DNA of 64,000 nucleotides from Bhargavaea ginsengi. Lineage in GTDB: Bacteria > Bacillota > Bacilli > Bacillales_A > Planococcaceae. Shown in pieces: positions 8,772-16,974 of this stretch. Position numbers and translations under genes: made by a program. The DNA is taken from positions 81,124 to 145,123 of the forward strand of contig NZ_FNZF01000006.1 in assembly GCF_900109165.1 (NCBI RefSeq), read 5' to 3'. The notes beneath the pieces are model-generated. The model was given only the letters and a program-made list of their open reading frames with translations, was not told the origin of the DNA and made no database searches. Position 1 is the first letter of the stretch, and each line of letters starts with the position of its first letter.

Positions 8772-10145
8772 TTACAGTTTGAGGGGTCTCGTTGCGGGGC
8801 CTTCCAGCACCGAGCCGTCTTCCCGGAATCTGGAGCCGTGGCATGGGCAGTCCCACGTGCGGTCGCCCTCGTTCCACCTGGTTTTGCAGCCCATATGTGT
8901 GCAGGTCGGCGTATCCAGCCGGACCGTGTAGCCTGCCGCCAACTCGCCGGTGACAAGACCGGATACCTTGATGCCCTGAAGAAGTTTCGCGCCGAAGCCG
9001 GTCCGGCCGGGGCTGTACAATTGAGTCGCTTCGTTTGGCCGGCCGATGATCAGGTCGCGGAGCACTTCGGATCCTGCGAGCGAACCGGACAGGCCCCACT
9101 TCCGGAAGCCGGTGCTGATATAGATGTGGGGCAGGTCTTCCGTGATCCGGCCGACGTACGGAACATAATCTGGTGTCTGCGGGTCCTGGGCCGACCAGCG
9201 GTGGGAGACCTCGGTCACACCGAACTGTTTCCTGAGATGCTCGGAGAGTTCACCGTAGTTTTCGCCGGTGTCCTCCTTCATGCCGGCCAGGTGGCTGCTG
9301 CCAGAGACCATAAGGTAGGCCTGGCCGTCGATTCCCGCAGTCCGAATCGACAAGGAATCGGCGTCCACGCCGAGATACTGGTTTTTCAGCTCCTTGGATA
9401 CCTTGGCGGCGGCTATATAGGAGCGATTGACCTGGAGTTTCATGATGTTCAGGTTCTGGAATCCGACGAGCGGATAGTGGGTGCATATGATCAGTTCGCT
9501 GAAGGTGACGTCAGCTCCGTTTTCAAGCTCCACGAACCGCTTCTTGAAGTTCATCTTCCTGACGGCAGATTTTTCATAGATGCGGGCACCCGCATCCGCT
9601 GCCATCCGTGCGAGGCGCTGGCCGAAGCGGAGAGGATGAATCTGCAGTTCATCATGCATCGACAGCGCGCTCTCAACGGTGAATGGCAGTTCCGTCTCAT
9701 TGACGAACGCGCCCTGGATGCCGATCTCCTTGTAGGCTTCCCATTCCTTTCGGAGGTTTTCGGTGCCGAGAGGGGTGCGGGCATAGAGGATGGAGTCAAG
9801 AGGGCGGGCTTCGTCATCCCTGGCAATCTCCCGTGCCCTGCGCACGGCGTGCTCATTCGCCCGGTAATAGGTCCGTGCCGTTTCCAGGTCAAACTGCTTG
9901 ATCAGCTTGGAATAGATGATGTCATGCTGGGCGGTCACTTTTCCTGTCGAGTGGCTTGTCGTGGAGCCGAAGATGCGGTCCTTTTCCAGGACGATGACAT
10001 CCTTTCCGGCCTTCGCGAGCTGCTCGGCCGCAGCAATTCCTCCGATACCACCGCCAATGATGCATACATCACAGCGGAGCGAGCCGGCTGCTTCCGGATA
10101 CTGATCGCGCGGATACCCCGTGTCGAGCCAAAGTGGTTCATTCAA
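8772..10145 (-). CDS. FAD-dependent oxidoreductase fused to a Rieske [2Fe-2S] domain (YhfW-like)
   Basis: 457 residues. The N-terminal part (to about 360) is a DAO-type FAD oxidoreductase with the dinucleotide motif CDVCIIGGGIGGIAAAEQL. The C-terminal part is a Rieske domain with ligand motifs CTHMGC and CPCHGS, all four ligands present. This arrangement is that of B. subtilis YhfW. An internal electron transfer from the flavin to the 2Fe-2S cluster is implied, but the substrate is unknown. The TTG at 10145 is used because GGAGG lies eight bases upstream; the in-frame TTG at 10160 overlaps the binding site. Monocistronic, divergent from the DsbA-like gene. Confidence 0.9.
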   Translation of the reverse strand: MNEPLWLDTGYPRDQYPEAAGSLRCDVCIIGGGIGGIAAAEQLAKAGKDVIVLEKDRIFGSTTSHSTGKVTAQHDIIYSKLIKQFDLETARTYYRANEHAVRRAREIARDDEARPLDSILYARTPLGTENLRKEWEAYKEIGIQGAFVNETELPFTVESALSMHDELQIHPLRFGQRLARMAADAGARIYEKSAVRKMNFKKRFVELENGADVTFSELIICTHYPLVGFQNLNIMKLQVNRSYIAAAKVSKELKNQYLGVDADSLSIRTAGIDGQAYLMVSGSSHLAGMKEDTGENYGELSEHLRKQFGVTEVSHRWSAQDPQTPDYVPYVGRITEDLPHIYISTGFRKWGLSGSLAGSEVLRDLIIGRPNEATQLYSPGRTGFGAKLLQGIKVSGLVTGELAAGYTVRLDTPTCTHMGCKTRWNEGDRTWDCPCHGSRFREDGSVLEGPATRPLKL

Positions 10146-10261
10146 TGGTAAATCCTCCAATCACTTGTCGTTCTGCCCTGCGTTCTGCCGGGCGGATTCC
10201 TTGTCCCGTGCTCAGCATCCCCCTACAATGAAGACAGACAAAACGGAAGGGGATCGGTGAC

Positions 10262-10900
10262 GTGAAAATAGAAGTATGGTCTGATTATGTTTGCCCGTTC
10301 TGCTATATCGGCAAACGGAAACTGGAACAAGCCCTCGAGAAGACGGGCTTGGGTACCGGAGCGGAGGTCATTTTCAAAAGCTATGAGCTGGACCCGAATT
10401 CTCCGGAAACATCCGATCAGTCGATGGTTTCCGTGCTGGCCGGTAAATATGGCACGACCGAGGCCCAGGCGGAAGACATGACGGCCAATGTCACAGCCGC
10501 TGCCAAAGAAGTCGGTCTCGAGTACAACTTCTCCAAAATGCGCCCGGCCAATACCTTCAGCGCCCACAGGCTGGCAAAATGGGCTGAAGAGCAGGGGAAG
10601 GCGGACGAGATTTCGGAAAATCTGCTTCGCGCTTACTTTATCGAAAACCGGGAAATTGGACTAAAAGAAGTTCTTGCGGATATCGCTGAAGAGACGGGGC
10701 TGGGGCGTGCCGAGGCAGAGGCAGTCCTGAAGTCTGAACGCTATGAAAAAGACGTTCGGGCGGATATCGAAGAAGCTCGTCAGCTCGGTGTGCAGGGCGT
10801 TCCGTTTTTCGTAATCAACCGCAAATACGCGATTTCCGGTGCCCAGCCAGATGAAGTGTTTGAGCAGGCGCTCAGGCAAGTTGCCGAAGAAGAGTCATGA
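10262..10900 (+). CDS. DsbA-family oxidoreductase (FrnE-like)
   Basis: 212-residue cytosolic thioredoxin-fold protein with the active-site pair in CPFCYIGKRKLE (residues 11-14) at the first helix and the cis-proline region GVQGVPFFVIN near 180. There is no signal peptide, so it acts inside the cell, unlike secreted DsbA. FrnE-type members in Deinococcus and Bacillus are cytosolic disulfide isomerases or polyketide-related oxidoreductases; the substrate here is not evident. GTG start after AAGGGGAT. Terminator at 10913-10944. Confidence 0.9.
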   Translation: MKIEVWSDYVCPFCYIGKRKLEQALEKTGLGTGAEVIFKSYELDPNSPETSDQSMVSVLAGKYGTTEAQAEDMTANVTAAAKEVGLEYNFSKMRPANTFSAHRLAKWAEEQGKADEISENLLRAYFIENREIGLKEVLADIAEETGLGRAEAEAVLKSERYEKDVRADIEEARQLGVQGVPFFVINRKYAISGAQPDEVFEQALRQVAEEES

Positions 10901-10912
10901 AATGCCGGACCT

Positions 10913-10944
10913 GCCGCATCCTAATGAATGGATGCGGCTTTTCT
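10913..10944 (+). terminator. Terminator of the DsbA-like gene
   Basis: GCCGCATCC / GGATGCGGC stem followed by TTTTCT. Confidence 0.8.
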
Positions 10945-10950
10945 AATGCA

Positions 10951-10983
10951 AAAAACGGCCGCCCATTTACGGGCAGCCGTTTT
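10951..10983 (-). terminator. Terminator of the yceI-like gene
   Basis: AAAACGGC-GCCC / GGGC-GCCGTTTT stem; on the minus strand it is followed by T residues. Confidence 0.75.
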
Positions 10984-10989
10984 GAACAA

Positions 10990-11562
10990 TTAGGATTCGA
11001 GGCTTTCTTCTTCTGCTTCTTCTGTCTGAGGCTGTTCCTCGGTCGCTTCCAGGTCAAGATGAATCTTCACGTCTTCACCGACGAGGACGCCCCCGGTTTC
11101 GAGCGCCTGGTTCCAAGTCAGGCCGAAGTCTTTGCGATTGATCTTCCCATCCACGGAAAATGCGACGACTTCCTGGCCCCAAGGGTTCTTTGCCCGGCCT
11201 TCATACTCGGCTTCAAGCGTGACGGACTTTGTTTCTCCCTTGATCGTCAGGTCACCGGTCACTTTGTATTCGTCGTCTCCGTCGGACTGGATGTCGGTCG
11301 AGACGAAAGTGATCTCCGGATGGTTCTCCGTATCGAAGAAGTCTGCTGAGCGGAGGTGATTGTCGCGGTCCTCGCTGTCCGTGTCGATCGAGTTCACATC
11401 AATCGTGAACTTGAGAGAAGCGCTGGACAGATCCTCAGGATCCGCCTCGACCTCTGCGTTAAACTTGCCGAACGATCCCCGGACCTTTGAGATCATCATG
11501 TGCTTTACCGTAAATGTTACATGAGAATGCGCCGCGTCAATCTGCCATTTCGTATTTGCCAA
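10990..11562 (-). CDS. YceI-family lipid-binding protein
   Basis: 190 residues of the YceI-like beta-barrel fold, which binds polyisoprenoid or similar lipids in solved members. Family motifs are IDAAHSHVTFTVKHMMISKVRG at the start (a contiguous family block), DVNSIDTDSEDRDNHLRS and FFDTENHPEITF. No signal peptide is present, so it should be cytosolic, as in other Bacillales. The C-terminal 18 residues are strongly acidic (TEEAEEESLES). The TTG start is supported by GGAGGAG seven bases upstream. Monocistronic and convergent with the DsbA-like gene. Confidence 0.92.
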   Translation of the reverse strand: MANTKWQIDAAHSHVTFTVKHMMISKVRGSFGKFNAEVEADPEDLSSASLKFTIDVNSIDTDSEDRDNHLRSADFFDTENHPEITFVSTDIQSDGDDEYKVTGDLTIKGETKSVTLEAEYEGRAKNPWGQEVVAFSVDGKINRKDFGLTWNQALETGGVLVGEDVKIHLDLEATEEQPQTEEAEEESLES

Positions 11563-11772
11563 TGGAACTCCTCCTTTAAGTGGTACCGTAATAATTCGAA
11601 TTTAAGGAAATTTTCCGAACAAGTCAACCGAAGCGATTCGGCTTTTGGGGCTGACGGGTTCGACTTGTCAAAACGCCGGGCAGACAGCATACTATATAAT
11701 TGTGAATGACGATTAGAGAGTAAGAGACCCGCCGCGGCAAGGCGGAGAGCCTCTGAAAGGAATGGCTATCCA

Positions 11773-12684
11773 ATGAGCAAACAGCAATGGGCTGATGACT
11801 TAAAGCAGATCATCGGCGATGCACACGTGAAAATAGATGAATCTCTTTCCCTTCATACGATGACCCGGATGGGCGGGCGAGCGGACCTGTTCTGTGACCC
11901 GAATACGGAAGAAGGCGTTCAGGCGGTCGTCCGCTATGCGCACGAAAAAGGGATCCCGGTACTTCTGCTCGGGAACGGTTCGAATATGGTCGTCCGGGAT
12001 GGTGGCGTCCGCGGCATCGTGCTGAACCTGTCGGAACTGAATGAGATCCGCTTTGACGGCAAGTCTGTGTACGCGGAGAGCGGGGCGGACATCAAGGATG
12101 TCTCCCGGCAGTCTGCGGCTCTTGGCCTCACCGGTTTTGAATTTGCCTGTGGGATTCCGGGTTCTGTCGGCGGCGCGATGGTCATGAACGCCGGTGCCTA
12201 TGGCGGCGAGATCAAGGATATTATCCACCGCTGTACGGTCCTGACGCCTGAAGGAGAACGTTTGGTGCTCTCCAAGGAGGAGCTGGAACTCGGCTACCGG
12301 ACCAGTGTGATCGCGAAAAAAGGATATTATGTCCTGTCCGCGGAATTCCTGCTTGAGGAAGGCGAGCAGGAAGAGATCAATGCGAAGGTCGCGGATCTTA
12401 CGCACCAGCGCGAATCCAAGCAGCCGCTCGAGTTTCCTTCCGCGGGCAGTGTGTTCAAGCGTCCTCCGGGCTATTTTGCCGGCAAGCTGATCCAGGATTC
12501 CGGCTTGCAGGGCAAAGGCTTCGGGGGGGCGGAAGTATCGACCAAGCATGCCGGATTCATCGTCAATAAAAATGATGCCACGGCGACCGACTACATTCGC
12601 ACGATCGAGATGGTCCGCGAAGCGGTCAAAGACAATTTTGGTGTCGACCTCGAGCTCGAAGTAAAGATTGTCGGGGAAGAATGA
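11773..12684 (+). CDS. murB: UDP-N-acetylenolpyruvoylglucosamine reductase
   Basis: 303 residues, the second committed step of peptidoglycan precursor synthesis: NADPH-dependent reduction of the enolpyruvyl group to lactyl. FAD-binding motifs GNGSNMVVRDGG and GIPGSVGGAMVMNAGAYG are present. The catalytic serine lies in SAGSVFKRP and the final glutamate in LELEVKIVGEE. The compact form (type IIb) is typical of Gram-positives. Here it stands alone, away from the mur clusters, with its own promoter: TTGTCA near 11668, 17 bp, CATACT. Terminator at 12694-12728. Confidence 0.97.
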   Translation: MSKQQWADDLKQIIGDAHVKIDESLSLHTMTRMGGRADLFCDPNTEEGVQAVVRYAHEKGIPVLLLGNGSNMVVRDGGVRGIVLNLSELNEIRFDGKSVYAESGADIKDVSRQSAALGLTGFEFACGIPGSVGGAMVMNAGAYGGEIKDIIHRCTVLTPEGERLVLSKEELELGYRTSVIAKKGYYVLSAEFLLEEGEQEEINAKVADLTHQRESKQPLEFPSAGSVFKRPPGYFAGKLIQDSGLQGKGFGGAEVSTKHAGFIVNKNDATATDYIRTIEMVREAVKDNFGVDLELEVKIVGEE

Positions 12685-12693
12685 TAGACAGCA

Positions 12694-12728
12694 AGGGAGC
12701 GCGGACACCGGTCCGCGCTCCCTGTTTT
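12694..12728 (+). terminator. Terminator after murB
   Basis: AGGGAGCGCGGAC, loop ACCG, GTCCGCGCTCCCT and TTTT; 13-bp stem. Confidence 0.9.
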
Positions 12729-12761
12729 AAAGGCGTACCCAGTGCACGGGTGCCATATAAA

Positions 12762-12796
12762 AAAGCGGCTGCCCGACATGGACAGCCGCTTTCTTT
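12762..12796 (-). terminator. Terminator of the KdpD-like stress protein gene
   Basis: AAAGCGGCTG / CAGCCGCTTT stem with T-rich flanks; it abuts the stop codon of the minus-strand gene. Confidence 0.75.
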
Positions 12797-13478
12797 ATTG
12801 AACGTGTTTTTCCTCCGCCATGCGTTCGACGGTACGTGATTCTTCAATCCGGTCATCATCCACATGCACCTGGCACATCTTGTGGTCATGCATGAATTTG
12901 AAGATGCCGTTATTGAAATCGGTCCCGATCTCCTTGAAGAAGATCCCTTCGAATTCGCAGCCTTTCGACTGGGTGAAGCTGACGCGGTAGTCTTCGCCGT
13001 CCTTGATCAGGTACGCGCGGACGCCTTTTTCATACATGTCCTCTTCCACGGACTTGATGGTCCTGGCGACGGAGACGACATGCAGGTCGGCGAACGGAAT
13101 TTCACGGAGCAGGACGTTGATGAACGACCCCTTGGTGATTTCCTCCCACCGGCTCTGTGCGGTCTGGCCGATGACGATCTGGGTGACATTCTTGTCATAG
13201 GCCACTTCCTTGATGACCTTGGCGGAAGGGAGCCGCTCGCTGTCCCGGAGGATGAACGCCTGTGCGCCGAGTTCCTCCGAGAGTTCCTGCCATCGCTCCA
13301 CGTATTCGGACTTGTCGGCGTCAAACTGGTCGAACGGCAGGGGGTCGACCGTCAGGATATAAAACGGGCAATTGAGCATGCTGGCCATTTTATGGCCTCT
13401 CCGGATCAGCCGCTCGCCGTTCGGGCCATAATAGACACAAACGAGAATGCACTCATCCATTCCCGGCTTTTTCAACAT
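12795..13478 (-). CDS. KdpD-like universal stress protein domain, stand-alone
   Basis: 227 residues. Residues 8-150 match the Usp domain found inside the K+ sensor kinase KdpD: ILVCVYYGPNGERLIRRGHK, then QIVIGQTAQSRWEEITKGSF and NVLLREIPFADLHVVSV. No histidine kinase domain, KdpD N-terminal domain or membrane segment is present. The last 75 or so residues (after MYEKGVRAYLIKDG) are an extra domain I do not recognise. In KdpD the Usp domain binds c-di-AMP in staphylococci. Its placement divergent from the Mrp Na+/H+ antiporter operon suggests a role in cation homeostasis, which is inference. GAGGTGA lies eight bases before the ATG. Confidence 0.8.
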   Translation of the reverse strand: MLKKPGMDECILVCVYYGPNGERLIRRGHKMASMLNCPFYILTVDPLPFDQFDADKSEYVERWQELSEELGAQAFILRDSERLPSAKVIKEVAYDKNVTQIVIGQTAQSRWEEITKGSFINVLLREIPFADLHVVSVARTIKSVEEDMYEKGVRAYLIKDGEDYRVSFTQSKGCEFEGIFFKEIGTDFNNGIFKFMHDHKMCQVHVDDDRIEESRTVERMAEEKHVQ

Positions 13479-13820
13479 GGCGGTGAGTCACCTCTTGTTC
13501 ATAATAACTGGGCTGCCGGGATAGTGCCCGGCGCCTACTTCGAAAGCCAAGACATTATAAGACATCCCAGAGAAAAACACAACCTGACCGGCTGACAGGG
13601 GACATGAAGTGCGAATAGGGCAGATTTCCTGTATACTTTTAAGTGGGAAATCAGTGCCGCAGAAATGCGGCAGCTGTGTTTCGCATGCCCTTTATACATA
13701 ACTGCAGCCCGTGACTCCCGGAAGGGTTCCGGACGCTGTTGCACCATATTATGCGCCCTGCCGGCCGTTACGTCAAGGCGGCTTGCCCGGAAGGTGCTCA
13801 CGACCTGATTGGAGGTTCCC
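13479..13820 (+). promoter_or_regulatory. Divergent intergenic region and long leader of the mrp operon
   Basis: 342 bases without a gene. A TATACT -10 box lies near 13634 with no clear -35 box. If it is used, the mrp leader is about 180 nt. The leader contains a GC-rich hairpin (GCCGCAGAAATGCGGC, near 13654) and a further region able to pair GCAGC with GCTGTTGC (about 13703-13743). It ends in GGAGG before mrpA. I could not match it to a riboswitch class. Confidence 0.4.
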
Positions 13821-16223
13821 ATGTACGCTGTATTTGTCATCTTTCTCCCATTCATTATGGCAGCGCTCCTGCCGCCGGTCCACCGTCTGATCGGCGATCG
13901 CCTGATCGGCTGGTATGTCATGGCGGTGCCGCTTATTCTCTTTGCCGCCCTTGTCCGGCTTATCCCGAGGATTGCGGATGGAGAGATCGTCTCCGCTTCC
14001 TATGCCTGGATTCCGGATGCCGGAATCGATCTGGCCGTCCGGATTGACGGTCTCGGCATGATTTTTGCACTCCTCATCACCGGGGTCGGCACGCTGGTCG
14101 CCCTCTATTCTATTTATTACCTCTCACCGAGGGAATCACTCGGTCACTTCTATGTCTACCTGCTCTTATTCATGGGCGCCATGCTCGGCGTCGTCTTTTC
14201 AGATAATCTGATGCTTCTTTATACGTTCTGGGAGCTGACGAGCATTTCGTCGTTTCTTCTGATCGCGTTCTGGTATCACCGGAAAGGTTCCCGTTACGGG
14301 GCCCAGAAGGCGATGCTCATCACGGTCATGGGAGGCGTGTCAATGCTCGCCGGCTTCCTCATGCTCTACTTCATGACAGGGACGTTCAGCATCAGTGAAA
14401 TCATCGGGATGCGGGAATCGCTTTCCGGGGCGCCGCTGCTTATTCCTGCGATGGTGCTCATTCTCCTGGGGGCGTTCACCAAGTCGGTCCAGTTTCCTTT
14501 CCATATCTGGCTGCCCGACGCGATGGAAGCGCCGACACCGGTCAGCGCCTATCTGCACTCTGCCACGATGGTCAAGGCGGGGATTTACCTGGTCGCATTG
14601 TTCACGCCTCTGTTCGGCGGCCTTGAATCCTGGTTCTGGTCACTGAGCATTGCCGGGATCGTTACGCTGCTGTGGGGCGCGTTCAATGCGATGAAGCAAA
14701 ACGATCTGAAGGCCTTGCTCGCTTATTCCACGATCAGCCAGCTCGGACTGATCATGAGCCTGCTCGGTTTCGGGTCCGTGGCGTTGTCTGAGTCTGCCGC
14801 GGGTGATCCGACGGCCTACGCGGCCGCCGGCTTTGCAGCATTTTTCTATCTGCTCAATCATTCGACCTTCAAGGGGCTCCTTTTCATGGTCGTGGGGATT
14901 GTCGACCATGAAATCGGGACGCGGGACATCCGCCGTCTCGGCGGTCTCATGTCCTTTATGCCGGTGACGTTCACCTTTGCCGTGATCGGCAGCTTCTCGA
15001 TGGCCGGTTTGCCGCCGTTTAACGGATTCCTGAGCAAGGAGATGTTCTTCGGGGCAGCTGTGGACGTCGCGTCCGGCCAGCCGTTTGCCGGCGGAGCCGA
15101 GGTGCTCTTCCCGGTTGTCGGCTGGCTCGCGAGTGTCTTTACGTTCGTCTACTGCACGATCATCGTCTACCGGACATTCCTGGGCCCATCACAGCCCGAG
15201 AAGATCGACCGTGTACCGCACGAGGCGCCTAAGGGGATGCTGGTCGCTCCCGGCATCCTTGCTGCGCTGGTCATCGTGATCTTCTTTTTCCCGAATGTGG
15301 TCGGCAAATATGTGATCGGTCCCGCAATGTCCGTCATGTTCCCGGAACTCTCCCGCCAGGCGGATCTTGTTCCGAAAATAGAGGCATGGCATGGATTCAA
15401 CTTGCCGCTTCTTATGACATTCGGAGTCATCGCTCTTGGCCTGCTGCTGTTCATTACGTTCCGCCACTGGAAGAAGGTTTACCGTGTCGCGCCGTTTCGC
15501 TGGACGATGGACTCCATATACCGAAGCATGCTCGGGGCCGGGGAGGCAGGTTCCACGATCCTCACCGATCTATATATGACCGGAAGAAGCCGTGACTATT
15601 TTGCCTTCATCTATCTGTTCTTCCTCGTTACTGTAGGCGGAATGCTTTTCCTGACCGGGGCTTTCGATCCTGACTTCACCAGGGGACCGGTCGGAATCTT
15701 CGAGATATCATTTGTCATCATCATGGCGTTTGCAGCAATTGCGATGCTGTTTGTCCGGTCGCGTATTACGGCGACCCTTCTGAACGGGGTGCTCGGTTAC
15801 TCTGTCGCCATCTTTTTCGTCTTTTTCCGGGCGCCGGACCTTGCACTTACGCAAACGGTCATTGAAACGGTGACGACGGTGCTGTTCCTCCTGTGCTTCC
15901 ACTTTCTTCCCGAATGGAAGCCGGAGGATTCTCCGCTCCGGACCAAAGTTGTCAACGGGATCATCGCGGTCGGCGCCGGTACGCTGGTCACCGCATTTGG
16001 CCTGACCGTCCAAGGGTATGACGTCTACGAATCGATATCGGGCTATTTCGAGGATTCCTACAAGCTTGCAGGCGGCAGCAACATCGTCAACGCCATCCTC
16101 GGCGACTTCCGTGCGTTCGATACGATGCTGGAAGTCGTGGTCCTCTTTATCGCGGGCATCGGCGTCTATACGCTGATCGCCCTCAAGCCGAAGAAAGGAG
16201 GGGATGACGTTGAAGGAAAATGA
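13821..16223 (+). CDS. mrpA: Na+/H+ antiporter subunit MrpA
   Basis: About 800 residues, the largest subunit of the hetero-oligomeric Mrp antiporter. It resembles NuoL/ND5 of complex I over residues 1-500, with key ion-path segments such as FWELTSISSFLLIAFW and HIWLPDAMEAPTPVSAYLHSATMVKAG. The C-terminal 200 residues carry the MrpA-specific extension (GVLGYSVAIFFVFFRAPDLA). With MrpB-G it exchanges cytosolic Na+ for protons, giving salt and alkali tolerance. The ATG at 13821 has GGAGG six bases upstream. First gene of a seven-gene operon with overlapping ends. Confidence 0.97.
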   Translation: MYAVFVIFLPFIMAALLPPVHRLIGDRLIGWYVMAVPLILFAALVRLIPRIADGEIVSASYAWIPDAGIDLAVRIDGLGMIFALLITGVGTLVALYSIYYLSPRESLGHFYVYLLLFMGAMLGVVFSDNLMLLYTFWELTSISSFLLIAFWYHRKGSRYGAQKAMLITVMGGVSMLAGFLMLYFMTGTFSISEIIGMRESLSGAPLLIPAMVLILLGAFTKSVQFPFHIWLPDAMEAPTPVSAYLHSATMVKAGIYLVALFTPLFGGLESWFWSLSIAGIVTLLWGAFNAMKQNDLKALLAYSTISQLGLIMSLLGFGSVALSESAAGDPTAYAAAGFAAFFYLLNHSTFKGLLFMVVGIVDHEIGTRDIRRLGGLMSFMPVTFTFAVIGSFSMAGLPPFNGFLSKEMFFGAAVDVASGQPFAGGAEVLFPVVGWLASVFTFVYCTIIVYRTFLGPSQPEKIDRVPHEAPKGMLVAPGILAALVIVIFFFPNVVGKYVIGPAMSVMFPELSRQADLVPKIEAWHGFNLPLLMTFGVIALGLLLFITFRHWKKVYRVAPFRWTMDSIYRSMLGAGEAGSTILTDLYMTGRSRDYFAFIYLFFLVTVGGMLFLTGAFDPDFTRGPVGIFEISFVIIMAFAAIAMLFVRSRITATLLNGVLGYSVAIFFVFFRAPDLALTQTVIETVTTVLFLLCFHFLPEWKPEDSPLRTKVVNGIIAVGAGTLVTAFGLTVQGYDVYESISGYFEDSYKLAGGSNIVNAILGDFRAFDTMLEVVVLFIAGIGVYTLIALKPKKGGDDVEGK

Positions 16224-16632
16224 TGTGATTCTCCGGACCGTCACCCGCGCAGTCGTCTTTATCATTCTGACTTTCGGAGTGGAACTGTTTTTATCGGGGC
16301 ACCACAATCCCGGCGGCGGCTTTGTCGGTGGACTTGTGCTGTCTTCAGCGCTCGTCCTTCTATATGTAGTCTTCGATATCGAAACCGTCCATCAGGGTGT
16401 GCCATTCGACTTCCGCAAGATTGCGGCTTTCGGCGCCGTCATATCCCTCCTGTCGGGGACCGGGGCAGCCGTGTTGGGCAAACCGTTCCTGACGCAGGGC
16501 TTCGGCTATTTTGACTTGCCGATCTTCGGACTGACCGAACTCGCTACGGTGACGATCTTCGAAGCGGGTGTCGCGCTCACGGTCATCGGCACGGTGGTCA
16601 CCATTATCTTGAGTATCAGTAAGGACGTGTAG
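16204..16632 (+). CDS. mrpB: Na+/H+ antiporter subunit MrpB
   Basis: 142-residue membrane subunit with four predicted helices and the family block ELFLSGHHNPGGGFVGGL. Its start overlaps the last 20 bases of mrpA (AAAGGAGGGG precedes the ATG), a sign of translational coupling. Required for assembly of the Mrp complex in characterised species. Confidence 0.95.
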   Translation: MTLKENDVILRTVTRAVVFIILTFGVELFLSGHHNPGGGFVGGLVLSSALVLLYVVFDIETVHQGVPFDFRKIAAFGAVISLLSGTGAAVLGKPFLTQGFGYFDLPIFGLTELATVTIFEAGVALTVIGTVVTIILSISKDV

Positions 16633-16635
16633 CAG

Positions 16636-16974
16636 ATGGAATTCCATATGATTATTCTGGTGGGCATTCTCGTGACCGTAGCGGTCTATCTGCTGCTGTC
16701 CCGCAATATGATCCGCATCATCCTCGGCACGGCAGTCCTGTCGCACGCCGTACACCTCCTCCTCATCACGATGGGCGGAGCGGGGGAAGGCGGCGTCCCG
16801 CTCCTCCGGGAGTCCGACGGGCCGTACGCCGATGCACTGCCGCAGGCACTGATCCTGACGGCGATCGTCATCAGCTTTGCGACGACCGCGTTCCTGCTCG
16901 TGCTGGCTTACCGGACGTACGAGGAAAGCGGATCCGACAACATGAACACCATCAGGAGGATTGACCGTGAATAA
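16636..16974 (+). CDS. mrpC: Na+/H+ antiporter subunit MrpC
   Basis: 112-residue NuoK-like subunit with three hydrophobic helices; LLLSRNMIRIILGTAVLSH and DALPQALILTAIVISFATTA are typical. It begins three bases after mrpB and overlaps the mrpD start. Confidence 0.95.
   Translation: MEFHMIILVGILVTVAVYLLLSRNMIRIILGTAVLSHAVHLLLITMGGAGEGGVPLLRESDGPYADALPQALILTAIVISFATTAFLLVLAYRTYEESGSDNMNTIRRIDRE

Noticed and set aside
8361-10151. A long open frame on the plus strand across the ATPase and oxidoreductase genes
   Set aside because: It is antisense to two genes with clear motifs, has no ribosome binding site, and its translation has no recognisable domain. High G+C gives such antisense frames.
13640-13820. 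A known riboswitch (c-di-AMP, Mg2+, Mn2+) in the mrp leader
   Set aside because: None of the conserved segments I know for these classes could be found; reported only as a structured leader.
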